Positions 1 through 9,373 of a stretch of DNA of 64,000 nt are shown here, one piece after another. Made by a program: the position numbers and the translations under genes. Source of the DNA: an uncultured Pseudomonadota bacterium (lineage in GTDB: Bacteria; Myxococcota_A; UBA796; UBA9615); contig CALAGR010000138.1 in NCBI GenBank assembly GCA_937891735.1, positions 1-64,000 of the forward strand. Reading direction: 5' to 3'. How positions within the stretch are numbered: the stretch's first letter is position 1; each line of letters opens with the position of its first letter. The notes beneath the pieces are model-generated. The model was not told the DNA's origin, did not search any database, and saw nothing but the letters and a program-made list of their open reading frames with translations.

Positions 1-810
1 GACCTCAAGCAGGTGGCGGCCTGGCTTCCTCCGACGCTGCGGGCTCCCCTGGCCAAGGCCCACCCATGGGGGACGCTGGAGCTCAAGGTCCACGCGCGCG
101 GCCGCCTCCCCGGGAGCGGCCCCCGCGAGCACCCCGGTCTCGTGCAGGTAGTGCAGCCGGTACAGCTCCACGAGCGCGTCCGCGGCCCCCACCAGCGCCG
201 CGTCGGCGCCGTCCCCCAGCACCGCGTCCACCCCACCCTGGAGCGCCGCCAGCCCCGCCGCCGCGGAGCTGCCCAGGGCGAGGTACGGCCCCCGGAGTCC
301 GAGGGTGAGGGCGGCGTGATACAGCGCCATGTTGGGCAGCGTCTTGAGGGGGGACAGGGGGTTGTAGGCAGCGCGCCCCTCGGAGAACAGGCGCGCCACG
401 GACAAGCGGGACGGATCCGCCGGATCCCGCGACGCCCGGAACATGTCCAGCACCTCGTCCAGCGGCGTCACCTCGTAGCCCGCCGCCGCGAACGCCCCGA
501 ACCGCTCCGGGGCGACCCCCAGGGCCGACGGCGCGGTCACCGAGCCGGCCTCCACCGCCGCGTACACCAGGAGCTGCGCCTCGCGGCTCATCAGCTTGAC
601 GGCCTTGCGATCCGGCAGCTGCTTGCGGGGCTGGAAGCCCGGAACGGTGGCCACGTCGTTTCGCGCCAGGCCGTCGGTGGGCACGTCGGCGGGGCGGGGA
701 GCGGACACGCCCGCGATCCAGGCCTGCACGGTGGCCTGCACCCCCAGGCCCAGGGGTGTGGCGAGGCCGACGCCGCGGATCGCCACCGGGCCCGAGGCGA
801 CGGCGCTCAC
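1..810 (-). CDS. Beta-ketoacyl synthase-like protein lacking the active-site Cys (chain-length-factor-like), C-terminus cut off by the window edge
   Basis: Reverse-strand translation from GTG at 810: VSAVASGPVAIRGVGLATPLGLGVQATVQAWIAG...GLRGPYLALGSSAAAGLAAL. The start overlaps the stop of the upstream ketosynthase (GTGA). Not in the supplied ORF track because it runs off the window. Confidence 0.75.
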   Translation of the reverse strand, partial: MSAVASGPVAIRGVGLATPLGLGVQATVQAWIAGVSAPRPADVPTDGLARNDVATVPGFQPRKQLPDRKAVKLMSREAQLLVYAAVEAGSVTAPSALGVAPERFGAFAAAGYEVTPLDEVLDMFRASRDPADPSRLSVARLFSEGRAAYNPLSPLKTLPNMALYHAALTLGLRGPYLALGSSAAAGLAALQGGVDAVLGDGADAALVGAADALVELYRLHYLHETGVLAGAAPGEAAARVDLELQRPPWVGLGQGSPQRRRKPGRHLLEV

Positions 811-2096
811 CCGCGCCCCAGCGCCAGCGTGGCGTTGCTCCCGCCGAAGCCGAACGCGTTGCTGAGCGCCACGTCGAACCCGCCGGGCACGACCCGCGCC
901 ACGCCGGGCACGTAGTCGAGATCGCAGTCGGGATCGGGGTGCTCGAGGTTGCGCGTGGGGGCGAGGATCCCGTCCCGCAGTGACAGCACGGTGGCGATCG
1001 CCTCGACGGCGCCGCAGGCGGCCACGAGGTGTCCCAGCATGGACTTGTTGGACGACACGGCGACGCGGTCGGCGTGGGACCCCAGGGCGCGGCGGATCCC
1101 CCGGGTCTCCGAGACGTCGTTCATCTGCGTGCTCGTGCCGTGGGCGTTGATGTACGCCACCGCCTCCGCCGGCAGCCCCGCGTCCACCAGGGCCAGGCGC
1201 ATCGCGGTGGCGGGCCCGGCGCCGTCCGGCGGCGAGTCGGTGACCCGGAAGGCGTTGTTGGACAGCCCGGCCCCCAGCAGGCGGCCCAGGATCGGCGCGC
1301 CGCGGGCCTTCGCGTGCTCCTCCGCTTCGATCACCAGGATCCCCGCCCCCTCGCTGAGCACGAAGCCGTCGCGATCGATGTCGAAGGGGCGCGAGGCCCG
1401 GGCCGGGTCGTCGTTGCGCTCGGACAGGGCGCCCAGGAGCGAGAAGCCCGAGACCATGAAGGCCTCCACCAGCGTGTCCGTTCCGCCGCACACGGCCACG
1501 TCCACGACCCCTGCGCGCACCAGGTACAGGGCTTCGGCGATGGCTCCGCCCGAGCTCGTGCAGGCGGTGCAGACGGTGCGGGTGGGCCCGCAGATCCCGA
1601 GCTCCGTGGCCAGCACGCGGGTGGGGTGCGAGGCGCGCATGCGGGCCCACTCCCCGCGAGGCAGGTGGGGCACGACCTCGGCGATCGGCACGTCCCGGAA
1701 GCGCACGGCCCGCACCGCGACCTCCTCCAGGAGCCGCCGGCCGCCCTCGGATCCCAGGCACAGCGCCACCCGGTGCGGGGGGGCGATGCGCGTGGTGCTG
1801 CCGTGCTCGCCGCCCGCCTGGGCCCACGCTTCGGCCGCCGCGCCCAGCGCGAGTCGGGTCTTGCGGTCGAGCAGGTCCGCCTCGTCCCAGCGGGCGCGGG
1901 CCGCCTCCCAGTGGGGCGGCAGCTGGGGAAGCTCGGCGATCTGGCCGGCGAAGCGGGTGGCAAACCCCGACGCGTCGAAGTCCTCGATGGAGCGGATCCC
2001 GGACTTGCCGGCCTTGAGACGGGTCCAGGTCTGCTCCGCCGTCGAGCCGAGGGGAGTGATCGCCCCGACCCCGGTCACCACGACGCGTCGGCTCAT
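807..2096 (-). CDS. Beta-ketoacyl-[ACP] synthase (KAS I/II family)
   Basis: MSRRVVVTGVGAITPLGSTAEQTW...; active-site motif TVCTACTSSGGAI; NAHGTSTQMND and NKSMLGHLVAACGAVEA motifs. Confidence 0.93.
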   Translation of the reverse strand: MSRRVVVTGVGAITPLGSTAEQTWTRLKAGKSGIRSIEDFDASGFATRFAGQIAELPQLPPHWEAARARWDEADLLDRKTRLALGAAAEAWAQAGGEHGSTTRIAPPHRVALCLGSEGGRRLLEEVAVRAVRFRDVPIAEVVPHLPRGEWARMRASHPTRVLATELGICGPTRTVCTACTSSGGAIAEALYLVRAGVVDVAVCGGTDTLVEAFMVSGFSLLGALSERNDDPARASRPFDIDRDGFVLSEGAGILVIEAEEHAKARGAPILGRLLGAGLSNNAFRVTDSPPDGAGPATAMRLALVDAGLPAEAVAYINAHGTSTQMNDVSETRGIRRALGSHADRVAVSSNKSMLGHLVAACGAVEAIATVLSLRDGILAPTRNLEHPDPDCDLDYVPGVARVVPGGFDVALSNAFGFGGSNATLALGRG

Positions 2097-2581
2097 GCGG
2101 GCTCCGGGGGCTGCCAGGGCGAGGCGAGGGCGGCGAAGTTGGCGCGCTCCCAGGCCTCCAGATCCTCCTGGATGGACGGCGGCTTGCCATCGGGGTCGAA
2201 CACGAAGATCAGGCTCATGGTGGCGTGACGCTTCGACCCGATGTGCACGCTGGCCCGGCACTCCGCGGACTCGGGCCGCAGGGAGGTCAGGCTGGCTCGC
2301 AGCTCGACGTCGGCGTGGGGCGGCACGAACGCCCGAAACTTGCTCTCGCGCACGATCGACAGGATCGGATACACCCACAGGCCGTGGCCCTGGACCATCG
2401 AGGCCTCGATGAGCTTGCCGCACAGCTGGGCGCACATCTCGATCAGCAGGACGCCGGGCGTGACGGGGAATCCGGGGAAGTGATCACCGAAGAGGGTGTC
2501 GGGGAAATCAGTCCGGGCCGTACCGGCGATGCACTCGCCAGGGCTCAGCTCGGTGATTGATTGAAGCAGGAGCCACCGCAT
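2093..2581 (-). CDS. FabZ/FabA-like hotdog 3-hydroxyacyl-ACP dehydratase
   Basis: GDHFPGFPVTPGVLLIEMCAQ motif; 4-nt overlap with the downstream ketosynthase. Confidence 0.85.
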   Translation of the reverse strand: MRWLLLQSITELSPGECIAGTARTDFPDTLFGDHFPGFPVTPGVLLIEMCAQLCGKLIEASMVQGHGLWVYPILSIVRESKFRAFVPPHADVELRASLTSLRPESAECRASVHIGSKRHATMSLIFVFDPDGKPPSIQEDLEAWERANFAALASPWQPPEPA

Positions 2582-2667
2582 CGCGGGAAGGGTACCGGAC
2601 CGCTCGCATGCCGGCCCGACCCCCTTGCGGACTGTCGCCGCCAGACCCGTGCGGTAGGATTCCGCCG

Positions 2668-3126
2668 ATGCATCGCCTCACGCTCCCGCTCGCGCTCTGC
2701 GCGGTCCTCCTGCTGCTGGCCGTGACCCCGGGCTGCGGCGCCATCCGTTCGACGGTGAGCATCGTCCAGGCGGACAAGGTCATCCGGCAAGCGCGGGACG
2801 CGGGGGCGGCGACCGCGGCTCCGTACCCCATGCAGGTCGCTGAGGACCTCCTGATGAAGGCGCGGGAAGAGCAGGGCTACGCCTCCTACTCGCGCTCGTT
2901 CGCGCTGGCCCGCGAGGCGCGCGCGGTGGCCCAGACAGCGCTCGACGCCGCCCCCGTGGCGGTGATCACGCCGGAGCAGACGGGGGATCTGGAGATCGAG
3001 CCGGCGTTGTGGGATGGCGCCGCGGGCGACGACGACGACTCCGCCGCCGGGGACGACGACGACTCCGCCGGGGACGATGACGATTCCGCCGGCGACGATG
3101 ACGATTCCGCCCGGAGCGCACCGTGA
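2668..3126 (+). CDS. Putative lipoprotein with C-terminal GDDDDSA repeats
   Basis: Lipobox-like MHRLTLPLALCAVLLLLAVTPGCGA; Ala-rich helical body; C-terminal (GDDDDSA)x4. Confidence 0.75.
   Translation: MHRLTLPLALCAVLLLLAVTPGCGAIRSTVSIVQADKVIRQARDAGAATAAPYPMQVAEDLLMKAREEQGYASYSRSFALAREARAVAQTALDAAPVAVITPEQTGDLEIEPALWDGAAGDDDDSAAGDDDDSAGDDDDSAGDDDDSARSAP
3025..3111 (+). repeat. Tandem GDDDDSA-encoding repeats (4 copies)
   Basis: Repeats of GG(C/G)GACGAYGACGAYTCCGCC read directly. Confidence 0.9.
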
Positions 3127-4124
3127 GGCGCCTGCTGGCCCCGGTGCTCGCGGCGGCCCTGCTGAGCGGCTGCGCGGCCTCCCTGCCCGCCATCCGTGGC
3201 TACGAGGCGACGCTGCGGGAGAACATCCACAAGGCCAAGCACCTCGGCGGCATGCAGTGCGCGCCGGTGGAGCTCGCGCGGGCCCAGACGGCGTACCGGT
3301 TCGCCCTGCAGGAGATCAGCGACGGAGATCTGTCCCGCGCCGCCGACCACCTCGAGGAGGGCCTGCGCGCCGCCGACCGGATCATCCTGCTCGCGCCCAC
3401 CTGTCCGGCCCGGGGCGCCCCGGTGAAGGACCCGGCCGCCGATCCCTGGACCGACGCGGACGGTGACGGCTCCCCGGACGCGGACGACAAGTGCCCCTGG
3501 GAGCTCGAGGACGTGGACGGCTTCGCGGACGGCGACGGCTGCCCGGAGCCGGACAACGATGGCGACGGCGTGCGCGACGCCGACGACGGTTGCCCGAACG
3601 ACGCGGAGGACATGGACGCCTTCGAGGACGAGGACGGCTGCCCCGAGCTGGACAACGACGGCGACGGCTTCCCCGACGACGCCGACGGCTGCCCGATGGA
3701 TCCCGAGACCGTCAACGAGATCGACGACTTCGACGGTTGCCCGGACTTCGCGCCGGTGCACACCCGGCTCGACGACGACCGGCTTCGCTTCGTGAAGCGG
3801 CTGCCCTTCGCCGAGGGCACGCCCATCCTGCTCGGCACGGCCCACGAGCCCCTGCGCGAGGTGGTGCAGATCCTCGGGTTCAACCCCCAGTGGCGGATCC
3901 GGATCGAAGCCCACACCGACAACCGGGGCACGACGGTGCAGCTGATGGCGCTGTCAGGCCAGCAGGCCAAGGCCATCTACGACTTCTTGATGACCGAGGG
4001 CATCGCTCCGGAGCGCATGACCTTCGAGGGCATCGGCCCGGCGAACCCCCTGACGACCAACCGCACCGAAGGCGGCCGTGCCACGAACCGTCGGGTGGAG
4101 ATCGTCATCGTTCAGGGGCTCTGA
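3123..4124 (+). CDS. OmpA-family outer-membrane protein with thrombospondin type-3-like Ca-binding repeats
   Basis: DTDADGDGSPDADDKCPWE...DNDGDGVRDADDGCP... repeats followed by IRIEAHTDNRGTTVQLMALSGQQAKAIYDFLMTEGIAPERMTFEGIGPANPLTTNRTEGGRATNRRVEI. Confidence 0.92.
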   Translation: MRRLLAPVLAAALLSGCAASLPAIRGYEATLRENIHKAKHLGGMQCAPVELARAQTAYRFALQEISDGDLSRAADHLEEGLRAADRIILLAPTCPARGAPVKDPAADPWTDADGDGSPDADDKCPWELEDVDGFADGDGCPEPDNDGDGVRDADDGCPNDAEDMDAFEDEDGCPELDNDGDGFPDDADGCPMDPETVNEIDDFDGCPDFAPVHTRLDDDRLRFVKRLPFAEGTPILLGTAHEPLREVVQILGFNPQWRIRIEAHTDNRGTTVQLMALSGQQAKAIYDFLMTEGIAPERMTFEGIGPANPLTTNRTEGGRATNRRVEIVIVQGL

Positions 4125-4128
4125 GACC

Positions 4129-4833
4129 ATGAGGCGGGCAGCCCTGCTGCCGCTCGGTGTCGCGCTCCTCTTCCTCTTCGCGACCCCCGCGCGCGCCCAG
4201 GGCCCGCTGGATCAGTGGATCGCGGGGCTCGATCCGGCCCACCCCGCGGGCGGCGACGTCGCGCTGTACGACGGCGGCCTCCCCCTCCCAGGCGCCCAGG
4301 CCGAGCTGCTGCTGACGATGCTGTGGTCGTCGGATCAGCGCGTGTCGGCGGTCGCCGTGGACGAGCTGAGCGCCTGGGGCGTGCCCGGCGGCGAAGCGGC
4401 GCTGCTCGCCGTGACCGCGGATCCGCGGTGGCCAACGCTGGACCCGGACCTGCGGGTGACCGTGCTGGCGGGGCTGCTGGACATGCGCTCGGGACGGGCC
4501 CTGGTGCCCTTCGCGCACGCCGCGCTGGAGGAGGACGGGGCCGTGTCGCGGGAGGGGATCCGGGGGCTGTGCGCCCTGGACGCACCCGAGGCCGAGCCCG
4601 TGCTGCGCCTGGTGACCGAGCAGGGTGACCGCCGGAAGCAGAGCTGGATCGTGCGGTCGCTGCGCCGGTCGGGCGCCCGGGACGCGGCCCGCACCGCCCG
4701 CACGGAGATCCGTTTCGAGCGCAAGGAGACCCGCAGCGACCGACGCGAGGACCGCAAGGAGAAGCGGCAGGACCGCAGGGACGAGCGCCGGGGCGATCCC
4801 GACGACGACGACGGTCCCGACGACGACGAGTGA
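4129..4833 (+). CDS. Secreted HEAT-repeat-like protein with charged/poly-Asp tail
   Basis: Signal peptide MRRAALLPLGVALLFLFATPARAQ; helical repeats; C-terminus GDPDDDDGPDDDE. Confidence 0.6.
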   Translation: MRRAALLPLGVALLFLFATPARAQGPLDQWIAGLDPAHPAGGDVALYDGGLPLPGAQAELLLTMLWSSDQRVSAVAVDELSAWGVPGGEAALLAVTADPRWPTLDPDLRVTVLAGLLDMRSGRALVPFAHAALEEDGAVSREGIRGLCALDAPEAEPVLRLVTEQGDRRKQSWIVRSLRRSGARDAARTARTEIRFERKETRSDRREDRKEKRQDRRDERRGDPDDDDGPDDDE

Positions 4834-4843
4834 ACAACGCCGA

Positions 4844-7666
4844 TCAGGGCGTGTACAGGTACACGTCGATCTGGCGCTGGTCGGTGTTGTCGCTGAAGAA
4901 ATCGTCCTCGTTGGCCAGCGTCATCGCCCAGGAGCCAGCGCCGATGGGCCGGCTCTCCAGGGGGAGCAGGCAGTCGCCGGTGAAGCCGGTGTCGACGCGC
5001 GCGACGCCGTCGTTGCCGGGCTGCCCGTCGCCGTCGAGGTACACGCCGTACCCGCCTCCGCCAAAGCCGCACTGCACCGTCTGGATCAGCAACCGCTGGC
5101 CCGACGTGGTGGCGACGGACGCCTGGGACAAGGTCGTGTCCTGGGCCCCCACGTCACTGCCGAGCACGAACGTGGCCGTGGACGGGTCGAGCTGCTGGCC
5201 GTACACGAACTCCAGCGCGAGCCCATCGATGCCCGTGTTGTCGGCGCCGCCGGTGGGGTCGTAGTCGATGTCGAAGGTGACCGTGCCGACGCTCGGATCG
5301 AGGTTGAACTCCACGTCCGTGCTCGGCCAGCCCGCGGTCACCACGCCGTCGTAGGCCCAGTCGCGGTAGCCCGTGAACACCCAGGTGACGCCCATGCCCA
5401 GCGTGTCCAACGTGAACACGCCGTCGCGGCTCGCGTCCGGGTTGCTCATCGTCGCGCGCAGCAGGCCCGCCATGGGGGGCGTGAAGGTGATGTTCGTGGC
5501 CGCGGGGTTGGCCGGGTCGAGCACGATGATCCCCCCCAGGGGCATCGCCCCCGCGAAGACGGTGTCGGAGCCCGGCCCCCCGCTCTGGGACCCGTCGCTC
5601 GCCGTCACCCAGCAGGTCCACTCCTCGCCCTCGGCGGTCAGGGCGCTCGGCAGCACGCCGGGGAAGCTGCTGAACGTCTGGCCGGAGGGCACCTGATCCA
5701 CGAGCCACTGGCCCGAGTAGGTGACCGTGGCGCCCTCGGGATCGACCGCGGGGGTCGTCAGCGAGCAGCTCAGGTCCTGGGAGAGCAGGGGATAGTCCGG
5801 GCTGACCGCGACCACCGGGGCCGTGGGCGCCTGGTCGTTGGCGCAGGTGGAGTCGGACAGCGCGAAGACCGCCGGGCTCGTCAGCGCGCCGTCGTGCCCG
5901 CCGCCCGACAGATCCTTCGCCTCGGCGCCGTCGGCCTCCTCGAAGCCCCACCACGCCACGGTGTCGCCGTCCGCGCCCAGCTGCGAGGCGGGAACGAAGG
6001 GCGCCGAGTAGCGCACCACGTCGCTCAGGCGCACGTCGTCGATCAGCCCGTCGAAGGGACCTCCGCCCGCGCTGTTGCCCAGCAGCAGCGGCGCGGTCGA
6101 AGTGGCGCTGGGAGCGGGCATGGGCGCGGAGCCGGCGTTGGCGCCGCCGATCCACGCCGTCATGAGGCCCGAGCCCGCGTCCCAGGTCGCCGCCACGTGG
6201 GTCCAGACGCCGGAAAGGACAGTGGTGCCGCCGGCGTGGGAGGAGGCCCCCACGTCGATCTGCAGCAGGCCCGCGGAGGTCAGGCCCATCTGCCACCCCG
6301 CGCCCCCGCCGTACTTGCTGGCGAGCACCCGGTCCGTCGCCCCGGTGGGCTTGATCCACGCCTCGATGGTGAAGTCGCCGCCCCCCAGGCGCAGCGCGGT
6401 GCTGTCGGGCACCACGACCTCGCCGCCCGCAGCGGGCACCGACAACGACGCGCAGCCCGCCACGATCAGCACCGCAGCGGCGCCCGTCGGCCCGTCATCG
6501 TCTCCGTCGTTCGGCGTGACCACGCACGTCCAGAGCTCGCCCGGATCCGTCTGCTGCCAGTCGAGCGTGTCCCCCGTGAACCCGGTGGGCGCCCCGCCCA
6601 GCTGCCACGCGAAGTCGTAGGTGACGGTGTCGCCGTCGGCGTCCACCGAAGGCGCGTCCACGGCGCACGCCAGGTCCAGGGCCTGGGTCGGTGCCAGGGG
6701 CGTGACGGAGATCCCGGGCGCGGTGGGCGGCGAGTTGGCCACGGTGGTGAACGCCTGCACCGCCGCGGACGAAAGACCCGTCTGGTCCTGCGCGATCACC
6801 GTCACCCACCACAGCTCCCCCTTGTCGAGCTCGCTGGCGGGCACCACGGCGCCGGTCAGGGGGACGTCGGCGCCGTCCTCAGTCCAGGAGATCACGTAGG
6901 TGACGTCGGTGCCCTCGGGATCCACGGACTCCGTGGTGATCTGCAGAGCGAGGTCATCGAACGTCGTCGGAGGGTTCGGGCTCAGGGCGATGGTGGGCGC
7001 GGACGGCGGCTCGTTCGCGTCGAGGACGACGCTGTCCTCACACGTCAGGCCACCCGTGTCCGTCACCCGCAAGGTGATCAGGTGGGGCCCGGCGCTCAGC
7101 GTGGGGTTGGCGGTGGCGCTGCCCGCGGAGCTCGGCGGATCCTCGTTCAGCACGCCGTCTTCGTCCGAACTCCAGCGGATCGCGAGGTCCTGGGGGGGAT
7201 CTTCCGCGTCCCCCACCGATGCGATCAGCGCGACGGGCTCGGCGGCGTTCACCGCCCCCTGCTGCGGCGCGGTGACGGCGCATGTGGGCGCGGTGTTGCC
7301 GAGCAGCGTCACGGTCACCGACGCGCTCGCGCTGGCGCCGCCGGGATCGATGACCGCCAGGGTGATCCGGTGCTCGCCCACGTCGGGCTGCTCCCACAGG
7401 AACCGCGCGTTCCCGGCGCCGTCCTGGGGCGCCCCGTCGAAGAGCACGCCGCTGACGTCGCTGCTCCAGGTCACCCGCAGGTCCGCCGCCTGGGTGCCGG
7501 TGTCCCCGACGACGCCCACCAGCTCCAGGGGCACCAGCGCCGAGCTCGTCGCCCCGTCCGCAGGCTGCAGGATCGTCGCGTTGGGCGGCGTGTTTCCGGT
7601 GGTGATGTTCCCGTCGCTGCAACCCAGCAGCAGCGCGGCGCACACCAGCCCCATGCAGGTCCTCAT
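4844..7666 (-). CDS. Large lipoprotein with repeated Ig/PKD-like modules and a LamG (ConA-like) domain
   Basis: MRTCMGLVCAALLLGCSDG lipobox; repeated AP.I.L.P..P...L...SVD.(D/E)G..VTY.I.W modules; LamG-like LRLGGGDFTIEAWIKPTGATDRVLASKYGGGAGWQMGLTSAG. Confidence 0.75.
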   Translation of the reverse strand: MRTCMGLVCAALLLGCSDGNITTGNTPPNATILQPADGATSSALVPLELVGVVGDTGTQAADLRVTWSSDVSGVLFDGAPQDGAGNARFLWEQPDVGEHRITLAVIDPGGASASASVTVTLLGNTAPTCAVTAPQQGAVNAAEPVALIASVGDAEDPPQDLAIRWSSDEDGVLNEDPPSSAGSATANPTLSAGPHLITLRVTDTGGLTCEDSVVLDANEPPSAPTIALSPNPPTTFDDLALQITTESVDPEGTDVTYVISWTEDGADVPLTGAVVPASELDKGELWWVTVIAQDQTGLSSAAVQAFTTVANSPPTAPGISVTPLAPTQALDLACAVDAPSVDADGDTVTYDFAWQLGGAPTGFTGDTLDWQQTDPGELWTCVVTPNDGDDDGPTGAAAVLIVAGCASLSVPAAGGEVVVPDSTALRLGGGDFTIEAWIKPTGATDRVLASKYGGGAGWQMGLTSAGLLQIDVGASSHAGGTTVLSGVWTHVAATWDAGSGLMTAWIGGANAGSAPMPAPSATSTAPLLLGNSAGGGPFDGLIDDVRLSDVVRYSAPFVPASQLGADGDTVAWWGFEEADGAEAKDLSGGGHDGALTSPAVFALSDSTCANDQAPTAPVVAVSPDYPLLSQDLSCSLTTPAVDPEGATVTYSGQWLVDQVPSGQTFSSFPGVLPSALTAEGEEWTCWVTASDGSQSGGPGSDTVFAGAMPLGGIIVLDPANPAATNITFTPPMAGLLRATMSNPDASRDGVFTLDTLGMGVTWVFTGYRDWAYDGVVTAGWPSTDVEFNLDPSVGTVTFDIDYDPTGGADNTGIDGLALEFVYGQQLDPSTATFVLGSDVGAQDTTLSQASVATTSGQRLLIQTVQCGFGGGGYGVYLDGDGQPGNDGVARVDTGFTGDCLLPLESRPIGAGSWAMTLANEDDFFSDNTDQRQIDVYLYTP

Positions 7667-9225
7667 CAGGCCCCAGCCGCTTCGTCGGGCGTGGTGATCG
7701 TCTTCGACACCGCCTTGGGGTCCCCATCGTCGCAGTCCGAGCCCGGGTCGGGCTCGTAGGTGATGCGCGACAGCCGCAGATCCGACGTAAACACCTCGGG
7801 CTTGTAGATGCTGGTCCCGAGCAGCATGCGCACGCAGTCCTGCACGGCTTCGGTGACCGCGGGGTGCGGGTGCAGCAGCTCGGCGATCTCGCGGATGGAG
7901 TGGCTCGCCTTCATCATCAGCGACACCGCCTCGATGGTGGTGGACGCGTGCACGCCCGCCGCGCGCATGCCCAGGATCTCCATCTTGTCGCAGTCGGTGG
8001 TGAGCATCTTCACGAAGCCGGACGTGGCGCGCATGGCGATGGCGCGGTTGTTGAGCGCGTATCCGTAGACCGCGACCTTGTAGGGGATCCGCTTCTCCTG
8101 GGCCTGCTGCTCGTTGAGGCCGATGGCCGCCACCTCGGGATCCAGGAAGTAGATCGAGCTGATGTTGTCGTAATTCATGCGCGTGGTGCTGCCCCCGAAC
8201 ATGCGCTCCACGGCGTGGCGCCCCTCGATCTCGCCGATCGAGACGAGGGCGATGTCCTGGGTGATGTCACCGACCGCGTAGATGTGGGGCTGCGAGGTCC
8301 GGGTGTCGTCGTCGTCGATGTATCCGCGCGACGTCAGCGCCACCCCCGCGGTGTCCAGGCCCAGCCCGTCGGCGCAGGGCTCGCGCCCCACGGACACGAC
8401 GGCGTGGTCCACGGTGATCGTCTCGCGCCCGCCGGTGTGGTGCTGGATGGTGTAGGCGACCCGCCCGTCCACGACCTTCATGTCGATGAGGGTCGAGCGG
8501 TGGTGGATCGTCACCCCCGCGCGCTCCAGGTTCATGGAGCAGTGGCGGGACACGTCCTCGTCCTCGAAGGGCAGGATTCGGCCGCCGCGGTCGATCAGGT
8601 AGACCTTCGTCTGGCCGTAGTTGCTGAAGATCGTCGCGAACTCGCAGCCCACCACGCCCGCGCCCAGGATCACCAGCGACTTGGGGAACCGCTGGATCCC
8701 CATGACGTGGTCGCTGGTCATGATGTAGTGGCCGTCCACCTTGATGCCCGGCAACGAGGTCGGGCGGCTGCCCGTGGCGATGATGAAGTGATCCGCGGTG
8801 AGGGTGCGGTCCGAGCCGGGCTCGTTGCCCTCCACGCGGACCCGGTGGGGATCCAGGAAGCGCGCCGTGCCCGACAGGAGCTGCACGAGGCCGGAGCGGT
8901 GCGCGGTGGGCCGGCCCAGTTCCTCCAGCTGGCGCCGCATCTGGGAGACCTTCTCGTCCACCGCGACGTTGACGCAGTGCACGACCTGGCGGAAGTCCAC
9001 CTCGACGTTGTCCGCGGTGTAGCCCCGGTCCCGGCGCTTGGCGTTGCGGTAGTCCCGGCTGAGCTCCCACAGCGTCTTGCTCGACAGGGCCCCGTTGTGC
9101 ACGCCGGTGCCGCCGAGCTCGGTCTTCTCGATGATGCAGACGCGCTTGCCGAAGTCCCAGGCGCGCATCGCCGCCGCGAAGCCGGCCGGCCCGGCTCCGA
9201 TGACGCACACGTCGTAGTCAGCCAT
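7666..9225 (-). CDS. FAD-dependent pyridine nucleotide-disulfide oxidoreductase family protein (SthA/Lpd-like) lacking the redox disulfide
   Basis: MADYDVCVIGAGPAGFAAAMRAWDFGKRVCIIEKTELGGTGVHNGALSSKTL; C-terminal HPHPAVTE; SD GGAGG 8 nt upstream of ATG at 9225 (ATG at 9234 also possible). Confidence 0.88.
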   Translation of the reverse strand: MADYDVCVIGAGPAGFAAAMRAWDFGKRVCIIEKTELGGTGVHNGALSSKTLWELSRDYRNAKRRDRGYTADNVEVDFRQVVHCVNVAVDEKVSQMRRQLEELGRPTAHRSGLVQLLSGTARFLDPHRVRVEGNEPGSDRTLTADHFIIATGSRPTSLPGIKVDGHYIMTSDHVMGIQRFPKSLVILGAGVVGCEFATIFSNYGQTKVYLIDRGGRILPFEDEDVSRHCSMNLERAGVTIHHRSTLIDMKVVDGRVAYTIQHHTGGRETITVDHAVVSVGREPCADGLGLDTAGVALTSRGYIDDDDTRTSQPHIYAVGDITQDIALVSIGEIEGRHAVERMFGGSTTRMNYDNISSIYFLDPEVAAIGLNEQQAQEKRIPYKVAVYGYALNNRAIAMRATSGFVKMLTTDCDKMEILGMRAAGVHASTTIEAVSLMMKASHSIREIAELLHPHPAVTEAVQDCVRMLLGTSIYKPEVFTSDLRLSRITYEPDPGSDCDDGDPKAVSKTITTPDEAAGA

Positions 9226-9373
9226 GTCGGTCATCCTCCGGGATCGCGAGTCTACCCCGCGGGCATTGCGCCGCCCGAGACCCCGGTTGCCCGGTCGCCC
9301 GGTACTGCGCTTGCTGGGTGTGGGGGCCAGACGCGGCGGGAGCGGGAGCCTCGACGCGCCAGGGGAGACAGCG

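Noticed and set aside
13-915. 300-aa plus-strand ORF at the left edge
   Set aside because: Antisense to the truncated ketosynthase-like CDS, which has clear family motifs.
4625-7759. 1044-aa plus-strand ORF
   Set aside because: Antisense to the LamG lipoprotein, which has a real signal peptide and domains.
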